The position numbers and the translations under genes are program-made. Below the pieces are notes generated by a model. That model did not search any database. It worked only from the letters and a program-made list of their open reading frames with translations, and had not been told where the DNA came from. Positions 17,476 through 26,417 of a stretch of 64,000 nucleotides of DNA are shown in pieces. The stretch is from Viridibacterium sp047600765 (GTDB taxonomy: Bacteria; Pseudomonadota; Gammaproteobacteria; Burkholderiales; Rhodocyclaceae): assembly GCA_047600765.1 (NCBI GenBank), contig JASGKF010000001.1:992001-1056000 (forward strand). The letters are read 5' to 3'. Position 1 is the first letter of the stretch; each line of letters begins with the position of its first letter.

Positions 17476-18471
17476 TTGCAACGCCTCGAGCAGCTACATC
17501 AGTGGGTCGCCCAACAGTTCCCCGACCAGCAAACCGTCATCACCCCGGCCTCGGCAGACGCCAGCTTCCGGCGTTACTTCCGCGTCACGCTGCCCGACGG
17601 CAGCACGCGCATCGTGATGGACGCCCCGCCCGAACACGAAGACTGCCGCCCCTTCCTGCACGTAGCTCGGCTCTTTGGCGCAGCCGGCGCCCATGTGCCG
17701 GTGATCCACGCTGAAGACTTGCAACAAGGCTTCCTGCTGCTCTCCGATCTCGGCAACAGCACCTATCTCTCTGCACTGACCGACGACAACGCCGACGCCC
17801 TGTATGCTGAAGCGCTTGGCTCCCTTGCCGCTATCCAGCGCGCCAGCCAACCGGGCGTACTGCCCGAATACGACCGCGCGCATCTGCTGCGCGAAATGGA
17901 ACTCTTCCCCGTCTGGTACATCGCGCGCCACAAGGGCGTCACGCTCAACGAAGCCGACAGCGCCAGTCTGTACGAGGTTTTTGACCGCATTGTCGAAGTC
18001 AACCTGGCCGAGCCCAAGGTCTTCGTGCATCGCGACTTCCACTCTCGCAACCTGATGCTGACCACGCCCAACCCCGGCGTCATCGACTTCCAGGACGCCG
18101 TCTACGGTCCGCTAAGCTACGACCTGGCCTCGCTGTTCAAGGACGCCTACATCGAATGGCCGGAAGAACGCACCATCGACTGGCTGGTCCGCTACTGGGA
18201 AGCCGCGCGCCAGATTGGCCTGCCCGTGCGCGAAGATTTCGCCGACTTCCACCGCGACTACGAATTCATGGGCGCCCAGCGCCACATCAAGGTTCTGGGC
18301 ATCTTCGCGCGGCTTTATCACCGCGACGGCAAGGACGGCTATCTCAAGGACCTGCCCCTGGTTCTCAAGTACCTGCGCAAAACCTGCCAGCGCTACACCG
18401 AACTGCGCCCCCTGGCACACCTGCTCGAAAAGCTCGACCCCGAAGAAGGCACGACCGGCTACTCGTTCTGA
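17476..18471 (+). CDS. amgK: N-acetylmuramate/N-acetylglucosamine-1-kinase AmgK (aminoglycoside phosphotransferase fold)
   Basis: APH-fold sugar kinase that phosphorylates MurNAc and GlcNAc at the anomeric hydroxyl, feeding MurU in the recycling route that bypasses de novo UDP-MurNAc synthesis. The kinase core shows VFVHRDFHSRNLML (catalytic HxD…N) and GVIDFQDAVYGPLSYDL (metal Asp). No ATG fits; TTG at 17476 gives MQRLEQLHQWVAQQFP and 331 residues, the family length. The much longer open frame upstream is antisense to lptD. The partner murU is about 7 kb downstream rather than adjacent. It is divergent from lptD across 181 bases. Confidence 0.87.
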   Translation: MQRLEQLHQWVAQQFPDQQTVITPASADASFRRYFRVTLPDGSTRIVMDAPPEHEDCRPFLHVARLFGAAGAHVPVIHAEDLQQGFLLLSDLGNSTYLSALTDDNADALYAEALGSLAAIQRASQPGVLPEYDRAHLLREMELFPVWYIARHKGVTLNEADSASLYEVFDRIVEVNLAEPKVFVHRDFHSRNLMLTTPNPGVIDFQDAVYGPLSYDLASLFKDAYIEWPEERTIDWLVRYWEAARQIGLPVREDFADFHRDYEFMGAQRHIKVLGIFARLYHRDGKDGYLKDLPLVLKYLRKTCQRYTELRPLAHLLEKLDPEEGTTGYSF

Positions 18472-18695
18472 AGCCAGCCCGGCACAACAGCTCGCCTCCC
18501 TGACCAGCCCCCTGCGGGGGCGCACGGTCACGCCCTGCCCGTCTGGCGGCGCCCCGCGACTGCGGCAAAGCAGCATTCGCACAAACTCGCACCACACGGG
18601 TGCATGGAGGCGGGCTGCAGCACCACAAACGAACACACAAAGCACCAATTACGAACAGAGTGCGCGCAAGCCATTGATTTTCATGAACACCAATC

Positions 18696-18711
18696 TGGTG
18701 CAGTTCGTGCT
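18696..18711 (+). promoter_or_regulatory. Possible sigma-54 promoter of the ammonium transporter gene
   Basis: TGGTGCAGTTCGTGCT has the invariant GG-N10-GC spacing of RpoN promoters, with TGG and TGCT ends. It lies 38 bases before the transporter ATG, leaving room for the start site and the GGAG-containing leader, and nitrogen control of Amt genes by NtrC/RpoN is common. The 5' half is degenerate. The rest of the 18472-18749 gap holds a GC-rich stem (CCCCCTGCGGGGGC, about 18510-18523) and nothing else recognised. Confidence 0.35.
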
Positions 18712-18749
18712 TCATGCTCCGCCATTGTGCAAACGGAGACCCTTCCACC

Positions 18750-19952
18750 ATGGAGCAGTTAAAAACCACCAGTGACGTTCTGTTCATTCTGCTTGGCGCC
18801 ATCATGATTCTCGCCATGCATGCCGGCTTCGCCTTTCTGGAGCTCGGCACCGTCCGCAAGAAGAATCAGGTCAACGCCCTCGTCAAGATCCTCGTCGACT
18901 TCAGCGTCTCGGCACTGGCCTACTTTTTCATCGGCTATGGCATCGCCTACGGCCTGCACTTCATGGGCAGCGCCGAAAGCCTGACCCAGAACAGCGGCTA
19001 CGCGCTCGTCAAGTTCTTCTTCCTGCTGACCTTTGCCGCAGCCATTCCCGCCATCATCTCGGGCGGCATCGCCGAACGTGCGCGCTTCGGCTCGCAATTG
19101 GCAGCCACTGCGCTGATCGTCGGCCTCGTCTACCCGCTCTTCGAAGGCATAGCCTGGAACGACAACTACGGCCTGCAAGCCTGGCTGGAAGCCAGCTTCG
19201 GCGCCAAGTTCCATGACTTCGCCGGCAGCGTCGTCGTGCACGCCGTGGGCGGCTGGATCGGTCTGGTCGCCGTTCTGCTGCTCGGCGCCCGCCGCGGCCG
19301 CTACAACAAGGACGGCGCCATCGCCGCCCACCCGCCCTCAAGCATCCCCTTCCTCGCCCTCGGCGCCTGGATCCTCATCGTGGGCTGGTTCGGCTTCAAC
19401 GTCATGAGCGCACAGAAGCTCGAAGCGATCAGCGGCCTCGTCGCCGCGAACTCCCTGATGGCCATGGTCGGCGGCACGCTTGCTGCGCTGCTGCTCGGTC
19501 GCAACGACCCCGGCTTCGTGCACAACGGCCCGCTCGCCGGCCTTGTGGCCGTCTGTGCTGGCTCGGACATCATGCATCCGGCCGGTGCACTGGTCGTCGG
19601 CGCCATCGCTGGCGCACTGTTCGTCCAGCTGTTCACGCTGACGCAAAACCGCTGGAAGATCGACGACGTGCTCGGCGTCTGGCCCCTGCACGGGCTGTGC
19701 GGCGCCTGGGGTGGCATCGCTGCCGGCATCTTCGGCCAGCAAGCCCTCGGCGGCCTTGGCAAGGTCAGCTTCATGAGCCAGCTGCTCGGCACCTTGGGCG
19801 GCGTCGCCGTGGCACTCATCGGCGGCGGCATCGTTTACGGCGCCCTGCGCAGCCTGGTCGGCATCCGCCTCAGCGCCGAAGAAGAATTCGACGGCGCCGA
19901 CATCACGATCCACAAGATCACCGCCACACCGGAACGCGAAACCAACTGGTAA
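18750..19952 (+). CDS. amtB: Ammonium transporter (Amt/MEP/Rh family)
   Basis: 400-residue membrane protein with about eleven hydrophobic helices and Amt signatures: QVNALVKILVDFSVSALAYF, PAIISGGIAERARF, DFAGSVVVHAVGGWIGL (pore-lining His), GWFGFNVMSA and the second His in PLHGLCGAWGGIAAGIFG. It conducts ammonium/ammonia across the inner membrane. ATG 18750 is chosen because CGGAGAC lies 10 bases upstream; the frame also opens 12 codons earlier. No glnK PII gene adjoins it, unlike the usual glnK-amtB pair. It ends with a strong terminator. Confidence 0.93.
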   Translation: MEQLKTTSDVLFILLGAIMILAMHAGFAFLELGTVRKKNQVNALVKILVDFSVSALAYFFIGYGIAYGLHFMGSAESLTQNSGYALVKFFFLLTFAAAIPAIISGGIAERARFGSQLAATALIVGLVYPLFEGIAWNDNYGLQAWLEASFGAKFHDFAGSVVVHAVGGWIGLVAVLLLGARRGRYNKDGAIAAHPPSSIPFLALGAWILIVGWFGFNVMSAQKLEAISGLVAANSLMAMVGGTLAALLLGRNDPGFVHNGPLAGLVAVCAGSDIMHPAGALVVGAIAGALFVQLFTLTQNRWKIDDVLGVWPLHGLCGAWGGIAAGIFGQQALGGLGKVSFMSQLLGTLGGVAVALIGGGIVYGALRSLVGIRLSAEEEFDGADITIHKITATPERETNW

Positions 19953-19973
19953 GTCACCGGCAGCCAGAAACAC

Positions 19974-20013
19974 CAAGGGCCGCCCCGCACAACGCGGGGC
20001 GGCCCTTGTTTTT
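19974..20013 (+). terminator. Rho-independent terminator of the ammonium transporter gene
   Basis: A perfect 15-base GC-rich stem, CAAGGGCCGCCCCGC, with loop ACAAC and its complement, followed by a TTGTTTTT tract. Confidence 0.92.
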
Positions 20014-20031
20014 CAGAAGCCCGGAAACGAC

Positions 20032-20061
20032 AAAGGCCTGCCGAGCAATCGGCAAGCCTTT
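20032..20061 (-). terminator. Hairpin downstream of tRNA-Met
   Basis: AAAGGC and TGCCGA arms pair with TCGGCA and GCCTTT around an AGCAA-type loop, beginning 8 bases past the 3' end of the tRNA on the minus strand. A short T run follows, so it probably ends the tRNA transcript. Confidence 0.6.
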
Positions 20062-20069
20062 GATTTGAC

Positions 20070-20146
20070 TGGTGGTGATGGGCGGGATCGAACCGCCGAC
20101 CTGCGGGTTATGAATCCGCCGCTCTAACCATCTGAGCTACATCACC
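20070..20146 (-). tRNA. tRNA-Met (anticodon CAT, elongator type)
   Basis: 77 bases including encoded CCA. The acceptor GGTGATG pairs with CATCACC; the D arm is GCTC/GAGC, the anticodon loop TTCATAA, and the T arm GGCGG-TTCGATC-CCGCC. The acceptor begins with a paired G-C, and the anticodon stem lacks the three G-C pairs of initiator tRNA, so it is the elongator. Base 31 A faces 39 C, leaving the pair next to the loop mismatched. Confidence 0.94.
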
Positions 20147-20343
20147 CTAATCGAGCCCGCCATTCTAATGCGCTGCCGCACGACCGGTCAAGACAGCCTC
20201 AACAAGCCCTGATGGCAAAGTCCATGCAATTCATGGATTTGGCACGCTGTACGGCAGCCTTTCCAGATTGACTTAAGGGGGGTGATCGCAGACCATTGCA
20301 CTCCGTCTGGCGCGGCTTCGCTGCGCCTTTTCCCGAGGATTCC

Positions 20344-20658
20344 ATGCTCAAGTCCTTCCGCCTGTTTTCCCTCGCGTTGGCCCTGGCTGCCACGCCGCTG
20401 TTGCCGCAAACCAGTTTTGCGCAAGGAGTGCCCGGTGCAGCCATTCCGGCTGATGCCAAAGAGGGGGTGCTGGAGGTTGCGGACGGACAGATGCTGCTGG
20501 ACGAGATTCCCTTCCCCGTCACGGCGGCGCTGCAAGTGCGGAACCAGGACAACCTGCTGGTGTCGATCTACTCGCTGCGTGGCAAATTCCGCGTCAAGGC
20601 GCGTATCGACGTGGCCGGCACGCTGCACCGCATCTGGATCCTCGAACGCCTGGAATAA
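20344..20658 (+). CDS. Small exported protein, unknown function
   Basis: 104 residues with a signal peptide (MLKSFRLFSLALALAATPLL, cleavage near SFAQG). The mature part is about 78 residues with alternating strands (ITAALQVRNQDNLLVSIYSL, KARIDVAGTLHRIWILERLE). ATG 20344 follows GAGGATTCC. It lies 46 bases before miaB. No domain was recognised. The 20147-20343 gap to its left should hold the tRNA promoter on the minus strand; nothing else was seen there. Confidence 0.6.
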   Translation: MLKSFRLFSLALALAATPLLPQTSFAQGVPGAAIPADAKEGVLEVADGQMLLDEIPFPVTAALQVRNQDNLLVSIYSLRGKFRVKARIDVAGTLHRIWILERLE

Positions 20659-20704
20659 CTCCGGCCGGCCACCCGTAGCCAGCCGACCATCCGTACCCCG
20701 AAAC

Positions 20705-22039
20705 ATGAAGAAGCTTTACATCCGCACCTTCGGCTGCCAGATGAACGAATACGACTCGGACAAGATGGCCGACGTATTGGGCGCCCGTGAAGAACTCGTC
20801 AAGACCGACACCCCGGAAGACGCCGACATCATCCTGTTCAACACCTGCTCGGTGCGCGAAAAAGCGCAGGAGCGCGTGTTCCACGATCTCGGCCGCGTCA
20901 AGGAACTCAAAAAGGCCAAGCCCGGCCTGATCATCGGCGTCGGTGGCTGCGTCGCCTCGCAGGAAGGCGCCGCCATCGTCAAGCGTGCGCCCTATGTCGA
21001 TGTGGTGTTCGGCCCGCAAACCCTGCATCGCCTGCCGCAGCTCATCGACAAGCGCCGCGAGTCCGGCCGCTCGCAGGTGGACATCAGCTTCCCCGAGATC
21101 GAGAAGTTCGACAACATGCCGCCGGCACGCGTCGAAGGCGCCACGGCCTTCGTGTCGATCATGGAGGGCTGCTCCAAGTACTGCACCTTCTGCGTCGTGC
21201 CCTACACACGTGGCGAAGAAGTATCACGCCCGCTCGACGACATCCTCACCGAGATTGCCAACCTGACCGCACAAGGCGTCAAGGAAGTCACCCTGCTGGG
21301 CCAGAACGTCAACGCCTGGCGCGCACCGATCAGCAAGGGCGCCGAAGAGATGGGCGACTTCGCCTTCCTGCTCGACTGCGTGCACGACATGCCCGGCATC
21401 GAACGCATCCGTTACACGACCTCTCATCCGCGCGAGATGACGCAACGCGTGATCGACGCCTACGCCAAGCTGCCCAAGCTGGTCTCGCAACTACACCTGC
21501 CCGTGCAGTCCGGCTCTGACCGTGTGCTCGCGGCCATGAAGCGCGGCTACACCGCCATCGAATTCAAGGCCCTGGTGCGCAAGCTGCGCGCCGCACGTCC
21601 CGACCTGTCGCTGTCATCGGACTTCATCGTCGGCTTCCCCGGCGAAACCGAAGCCGACTTCGAAGCGACGATGAAACTCATCGACGATGTCGGCTTCGAC
21701 AACGCCTTCAGCTTCGTCTACAGCGCACGCCCCGGCACGCCGGCTGCCGACCTGGCCGACGACACGCCGCAGGAACTCAAGCTCGAACGCCTCGCGCGCC
21801 TGCAGAAGCGCATCGAAGAACAGACCGCCGCCGTCAGCGCTTCGATGGTGGGCTCCACGCAGCGCATCCTCGTCGATGGCCGCTCGAAGAAGAATCCCGG
21901 CGAACTGGCCGGCCGCACCGACAACAACCGTGTCGTGAATTTCGCGGGCAACCCGCGCCAGATCGGCCACTTCATCAACGTCACCATCAGCGCAGCCCTG
22001 CCGCATTCGCTGCGTGGAGAACTCGTCCTTGCAGACTGA
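20705..22039 (+). CDS. miaB: tRNA-2-methylthio-N6-dimethylallyladenosine synthase
   Basis: Radical-SAM methylthiotransferase that adds the 2-methylthio group to i6A37 in tRNAs reading UNN codons. 444 residues from ATG 20705. The UPF0004 domain has the first cluster Cys residues in YIRTFGCQMNEYDSD, FNTCSVREKA and GVGGCVA. The radical-SAM CxxxCxxC is in MEGCSKYCTFCVVPYTRG. The C-terminal TRAM domain starts near QRILVDGRSKKNPGELAGR. The open frame continues upstream to 20282 but without family similarity. Confidence 0.96.
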   Translation: MKKLYIRTFGCQMNEYDSDKMADVLGAREELVKTDTPEDADIILFNTCSVREKAQERVFHDLGRVKELKKAKPGLIIGVGGCVASQEGAAIVKRAPYVDVVFGPQTLHRLPQLIDKRRESGRSQVDISFPEIEKFDNMPPARVEGATAFVSIMEGCSKYCTFCVVPYTRGEEVSRPLDDILTEIANLTAQGVKEVTLLGQNVNAWRAPISKGAEEMGDFAFLLDCVHDMPGIERIRYTTSHPREMTQRVIDAYAKLPKLVSQLHLPVQSGSDRVLAAMKRGYTAIEFKALVRKLRAARPDLSLSSDFIVGFPGETEADFEATMKLIDDVGFDNAFSFVYSARPGTPAADLADDTPQELKLERLARLQKRIEEQTAAVSASMVGSTQRILVDGRSKKNPGELAGRTDNNRVVNFAGNPRQIGHFINVTISAALPHSLRGELVLAD

Positions 22040-24761
22040 CCGGAAGACCAACGTCCTTGCCCATGCGCTCACCGCCCTGCTGGCGAGCGCCCTCCTCATC
22101 GCCTGCAGCACGACCGACACGCCGGCCACGCCGCAGCAAGCCACGCGACTGCCCGCTGCGGCCAGCGCGCCAGCCCCGGCAGCCACTGGCTCCGCCCCTG
22201 TCGCGGCATCGGTCCCGGCGGCAGCTTCCGCGCCCGTCGCACGGCCGACGGTCAATCCCAACCTCAAGCCCTTCGCCGAACTGACGCGCGACTTCAAGCG
22301 CCTCGAAGGCTTCCTCAACGTCTGGACCAAGGACGGTCGCTACCTCGTCGAACTGCACGAGTCGGACTTCGACAAACCCTTCTTCTTCATGAGCCACCGC
22401 GGCCAGGCCCTCGGCGAGCGACGCATGTGGCCGGGGCTCCTGCTCGACAACAGCATCGGCATGTTCCGCCAGATTCCGGGCGATCGCGTGCAGTGGGTCG
22501 AGCGCAACACAAAGTTCATCGCGCCCGGCAACAAGATCATGGAGCGCAACATCGCTCAGGGCTTCAGCGAAAGCACCATCGGCACCTTCACCGTGCTGAG
22601 CCTGCCGCATCCCACCAGCAAGGCCGTGCTGATCGACATCTCGCAGGTGTTGCTCAACGACATCGCCGGCGGCAGCATGCAGCTGGAATACTCCTTCCGC
22701 CTGCCTTACGCGCTGGACCGCAACAACGGCCTGATCACCGAGGCGCGCGCCGAGAAGGACGAAACCACCTTCGAAGTGCGCCTGCAGTACGTGCTGGCGC
22801 GCAGCCTCGTGCAGCAGCCTGGCCAGCCGCCGCTCACGCTACCCTCGGCCGTACCCGATCCGCGCAGCCTGTCGCTGGGTTTCCACTACAGCTTCTCGCC
22901 GCTGCCCGAAGCCATGCGGCCGCGCATTGCCGACCCGCGCGTCGGCTACTTCCTCGACAGCGTGGCTGACTATCGCGACGACCTGTCGATGCGCCAGAGC
23001 CAGCACTACATTGCGCGCTGGCGTCTCGAAAAGCAGAGTGACGGCGCCGCCGAATCCGAACCGAAGCAGCCCATCACTTTCTGGCTGGACCGCAACATCC
23101 CCGAGCGCTACCGCGACACCGTGCGCGAAGGCGTGCTGATGTGGAACGCCGCCTTCGAACGCATCGGCTTCAAGAACGCCATCGTCGTCAAACAGCAAAC
23201 GGACGATGCCACGTTCGACACCATGGATCGCCGCCACGCCTCGATCCGCTGGTACCTCGCCAAGGATGGCGACGTCTCGATCGGCCCGACGGCACGCGAC
23301 CCGCGCACCGGCGAGATCCTCGACGCCGACGTGCTGATCAGCGACAGCTTTGCACGCGGTGCACGCATGAGCTTCCGCAACGACATCGCACCGACCTCGC
23401 CGCCCCTGCACGGCCTGCTGGCTGGCCGCGAACACGAGTCCTGCGACTACGCTGCCGAGCTCGGCGAACACTTGCACGACACGCTCGACCACCTGATCGC
23501 GCGCGGTGACCTGCAAGCCGACCCGGAAGTCATCGAAGCCTACGTCAAGGACTACCTGCGCCAGCTCGTCGCGCACGAAGTCGGCCACGCACTGGGCCTG
23601 TCACACAACTTCGTCGCCTCCTCGGCCTACACCCCCGCACAGCTGCGCGATCCGGACTTCGTCGCGAAGTACGGCACCACCGCCTCGGTGATGGACTACG
23701 TGCCCAGCAACATCAGCCTCAGCGGCGAGAAGCCCGCCCCCTACTTCCCCAAGGTCATCGGCCCCTATGACATGTGGGCCATCGAGTACGGCTACTCTCC
23801 GCTCGCCATTGCCGACGAAGCGGCCGGCCTCAAGCGCATCGCCGGCAAGGCCTCGACGGACCGCCACCTCGCCTACGCCAACGACCTCGATGCCGACCAG
23901 GGCGGCACCGGCTCGGGCCTCGACCCCGACGTCAACCGCTTCGACCTCGGCTCCGACTCGCAAGCCTGGTTCGAGCGCCGCCTCAAGGTCGTCAAGGAAC
24001 GCATCGACTGGATCATCAAGCGCTCGCCGGATGACTGGGACTACAGCCTCGCCCGTGAGACCGTCGAGCGCAGCCTGCGCGGTCTCGGCGGCACGGCCGG
24101 CATGCTGGGCAAGAAGATCGGCGGCGTGCGCACTACGCACGACCCCAGCACGCGCGTCGCCACCTACATCCCGGTGCCCACGGATGAACAGCGCCGCGCC
24201 CTCGACAGCCTCGCGCAGGGCTTGTTCCGTGCCGACAGCCTGCAGCTGCCCGCAGGCTTGCTGCAACGCCTGCCGCCTGACCACGTCGAGCGCTGGGCCG
24301 GCATGGGGGGCAACGCCACCTTCCTGCCCCTCGCCAACCTCATCCTCGACACGCAGACCTCGGTGCTGCGTCAGCTCACCAGCGACGCCACGCTGACGCG
24401 ACTGGTGAACATCGAACTGCTGCGCACCCCGGAACAGCGCACGCTGGGCATAGCCGACCTGCTGGGCACGCTGCAAGGCGCCATCTGGAGCGAGCTCGAC
24501 AAGCCCGGTGAAAACATCGCCATGACCCGCCGCAACCTGCAGCGTCAATGGACAACGCAACTGGCCACCTGGACCGCGCGTCTCGGCACCACGGTGCCCG
24601 ACATGCGCAGCCTCGTGCGCCTCGAGTGCATCAAGCTGCGTGGCCAGCTGCAGAAGGCGCTCAAGGCAAAGAACCTCAACCTCGAAACCCGCGCCCACCT
24701 CGAAGAGACGCTGTCGATGATCAACGAGGCACTGGACGCCAAGCTGCTCAAACTGGGCTGA
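22014..24761 (+). CDS. Zinc-dependent metalloprotease lipoprotein (DUF5117/DUF4953 type)
   Basis: About 915 residues. The N terminus carries a lipoprotein signal (LTALLASALLIACSTTD), then an Ala/Pro-rich linker and a DUF5117-like region starting near ELTRDFKRLEGFLNVWTKDG. The metzincin zinc site HEVGHALGLSHNF is at about residue 521. No ATG is available: GTG 22014 or TTG 22029 are the candidate starts, both inside the 3' end of miaB. Such proteins are predicted envelope metallopeptidases of unknown substrate. It overlaps phoH by TGATG and interrupts the usual miaB-phoH order. Confidence 0.85.
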   Translation: MENSSLQTDRKTNVLAHALTALLASALLIACSTTDTPATPQQATRLPAAASAPAPAATGSAPVAASVPAAASAPVARPTVNPNLKPFAELTRDFKRLEGFLNVWTKDGRYLVELHESDFDKPFFFMSHRGQALGERRMWPGLLLDNSIGMFRQIPGDRVQWVERNTKFIAPGNKIMERNIAQGFSESTIGTFTVLSLPHPTSKAVLIDISQVLLNDIAGGSMQLEYSFRLPYALDRNNGLITEARAEKDETTFEVRLQYVLARSLVQQPGQPPLTLPSAVPDPRSLSLGFHYSFSPLPEAMRPRIADPRVGYFLDSVADYRDDLSMRQSQHYIARWRLEKQSDGAAESEPKQPITFWLDRNIPERYRDTVREGVLMWNAAFERIGFKNAIVVKQQTDDATFDTMDRRHASIRWYLAKDGDVSIGPTARDPRTGEILDADVLISDSFARGARMSFRNDIAPTSPPLHGLLAGREHESCDYAAELGEHLHDTLDHLIARGDLQADPEVIEAYVKDYLRQLVAHEVGHALGLSHNFVASSAYTPAQLRDPDFVAKYGTTASVMDYVPSNISLSGEKPAPYFPKVIGPYDMWAIEYGYSPLAIADEAAGLKRIAGKASTDRHLAYANDLDADQGGTGSGLDPDVNRFDLGSDSQAWFERRLKVVKERIDWIIKRSPDDWDYSLARETVERSLRGLGGTAGMLGKKIGGVRTTHDPSTRVATYIPVPTDEQRRALDSLAQGLFRADSLQLPAGLLQRLPPDHVERWAGMGGNATFLPLANLILDTQTSVLRQLTSDATLTRLVNIELLRTPEQRTLGIADLLGTLQGAIWSELDKPGENIAMTRRNLQRQWTTQLATWTARLGTTVPDMRSLVRLECIKLRGQLQKALKAKNLNLETRAHLEETLSMINEALDAKLLKLG

Positions 24762-25714
24762 TGAAACCTCGCGCGCTTGACCTCACTTTCAGCCCGGTCG
24801 ACAACCAGCGACTGGCCAACCTGTGCGGCGCGCTCGACGAGAACCTGCGCCAGATCGAAGCCGCGTATGACGTAGCCATCGCACGTCGCGGCGAGCACTT
24901 CAAGCTGCGCGGCGAGACGCCGCAGATGCAGCGCGCGGCGCAAGCCCTGCGCCGCTTCTACGACCAGGCCGACAGCCCGCTGGAGGTCGGCCAGATCCAG
25001 CTCGGCGTCATCGAACAGGGCAACCTCGAACAAGGCGTGCAGGCCCCGGCCGCCCTGCTCACGCGCAAGGGCGACCTGCACGGCCGCACGCCACGCCAGG
25101 TCGAGTACATCCGCCAGATCCAGCAGCACGACATCACCTTCGGCATCGGCCCTGCCGGCACCGGCAAGACCTATCTCGCCGTCGCCTGCGCCGTCGATGC
25201 TTTCGAGCGTCAGCAGGTCGAACGCATCATCCTCACGCGCCCTGCTGTCGAAGCCGGCGAACGCCTTGGCTTCCTGCCCGGCGATCTCGCGCAGAAGGTC
25301 GATCCCTACCTGCGCCCGCTCTACGACGCGCTGTACGACATCATGGGCTACGACCGCGTCGCCAAGCTGTTCGAACGCCAATGCATCGAGATCGCCCCGC
25401 TCGCCTTCATGCGTGGCCGCACCCTCAGCAATGCCTACATCATCCTCGACGAAGCGCAGAACGCCACGCCCGAGCAGATGAAGATGTTCCTCACCCGCAT
25501 CGGCATCGGCTCGCGCGCCGTCGTCACCGGCGACCTCACCCAGGTTGACCTGCCGCGCGGCCACAAGAGCGGTCTGCTCGACGCCGCCAGGACGCTGGCC
25601 GAAGTGCGCGGCATTGCCTTCACGCAATTCCTGAAGGAAGACGTCGTGCGTCATCCCCTCGTTGCGCGTATTGTTGAAGCCTACGAGAAGCAAGCTCAGG
25701 AACGCGAAGAATGA
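24761..25714 (+). CDS. phoH: PhoH-family ATPase (YbeZ)
   Basis: 317 residues. The N-terminal KH-like segment LDLTFSPVDNQRLANLCGAL is followed by the PhoH ATPase with Walker A (GIGPAGTGKTYLAVA, about residue 128) and Walker B (AYIILDEAQNATPEQMKMF). YbeZ partners the rRNA-processing nuclease YbeY in many proteobacteria, where the genes are adjacent, but here the next gene is murU and no ybeY is seen in the window. The start overlaps the metalloprotease stop (TGATG); the end overlaps murU by ATGA. Confidence 0.9.
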   Translation: MKPRALDLTFSPVDNQRLANLCGALDENLRQIEAAYDVAIARRGEHFKLRGETPQMQRAAQALRRFYDQADSPLEVGQIQLGVIEQGNLEQGVQAPAALLTRKGDLHGRTPRQVEYIRQIQQHDITFGIGPAGTGKTYLAVACAVDAFERQQVERIILTRPAVEAGERLGFLPGDLAQKVDPYLRPLYDALYDIMGYDRVAKLFERQCIEIAPLAFMRGRTLSNAYIILDEAQNATPEQMKMFLTRIGIGSRAVVTGDLTQVDLPRGHKSGLLDAARTLAEVRGIAFTQFLKEDVVRHPLVARIVEAYEKQAQEREE

Positions 25715-26409
25715 AAGCCATGATCCTTGCCGCCGGTCGCGGCGAACGCATGCGCCCTCTGACCGACATCACCCCCAAGCCCCTGCTGCCCGTCGGCGGC
25801 AAGCCGCTGATCGTGTGGCATATCGAGAAGCTGGCCGCCGCCGGCTTCACCGACATCGTCATCAACCACGCCCACCTCGGCCAGCAGATCGAAGACGCAC
25901 TCGGCAGCGGTCAGCAATGGGACATCGACATCCGCTACTCGCCCGAAGGCGAGGCGCTGGAAACCGCGGGCGGCATCGCCAAGGCCCTGCCCCTGCTCGG
26001 TGACGGCCCCTTCCTCGTCGTCAATGGCGATGTCTGGTGCGACCTCGATTTCGCCCGCTTCACCGCGCGCGGCATTGCCCAGCTCACGCAAGGCAAGCAC
26101 GCCCACCTCGCCATGGTCAGCAACCCGGCGCACAACACGCAGGGCGACTTCCAGCTCGGCGCTGACGGCCACCTCTCCAGCGACACCGCCAGCCGCCTCA
26201 CCTACTCGGGCATCGGCATGTATCGCGCCGAACTGTTTGCGGGCATCACGGCTGGCGAGAAAGCCAAGCTGCTGCCCTACCTGCTGCGTGCCATCGTCGC
26301 CAGACGCGTCACCGGCGAACACTTCAGCGGCCGCTGGACCGACGTCGGCACGCCGGACCGCCTGCACGAACTCGACGAGGCCCTCAAGGCCGAACAACCG
26401 CAGCACTGA
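25711..26409 (+). CDS. murU: N-acetylmuramate alpha-1-phosphate uridylyltransferase
   Basis: 232-residue nucleotidyltransferase that makes UDP-MurNAc from MurNAc-1-P, the step after AmgK in anomeric peptidoglycan recycling. Motifs: MILAAGRGERMRPLTDITPK (pyrophosphorylase loop), PLLPVGGKPLI, the metal Asp in FLVVNGDVWCDL and GRWTDVGTPDRLHEL. It is short and has no C-terminal hexapeptide domain, as in Pseudomonas MurU. It is translationally coupled to phoH, and amgK lies upstream in the same direction. Confidence 0.88.
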   Translation: MKAMILAAGRGERMRPLTDITPKPLLPVGGKPLIVWHIEKLAAAGFTDIVINHAHLGQQIEDALGSGQQWDIDIRYSPEGEALETAGGIAKALPLLGDGPFLVVNGDVWCDLDFARFTARGIAQLTQGKHAHLAMVSNPAHNTQGDFQLGADGHLSSDTASRLTYSGIGMYRAELFAGITAGEKAKLLPYLLRAIVARRVTGEHFSGRWTDVGTPDRLHELDEALKAEQPQH

Positions 26410-26417
26410 GAACACTC

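Noticed and set aside
20282..20704. Open frame fused ahead of miaB
   Set aside because: The small exported protein gene uses another frame here, and MiaB begins at MKKLYIRTFGCQMNE.
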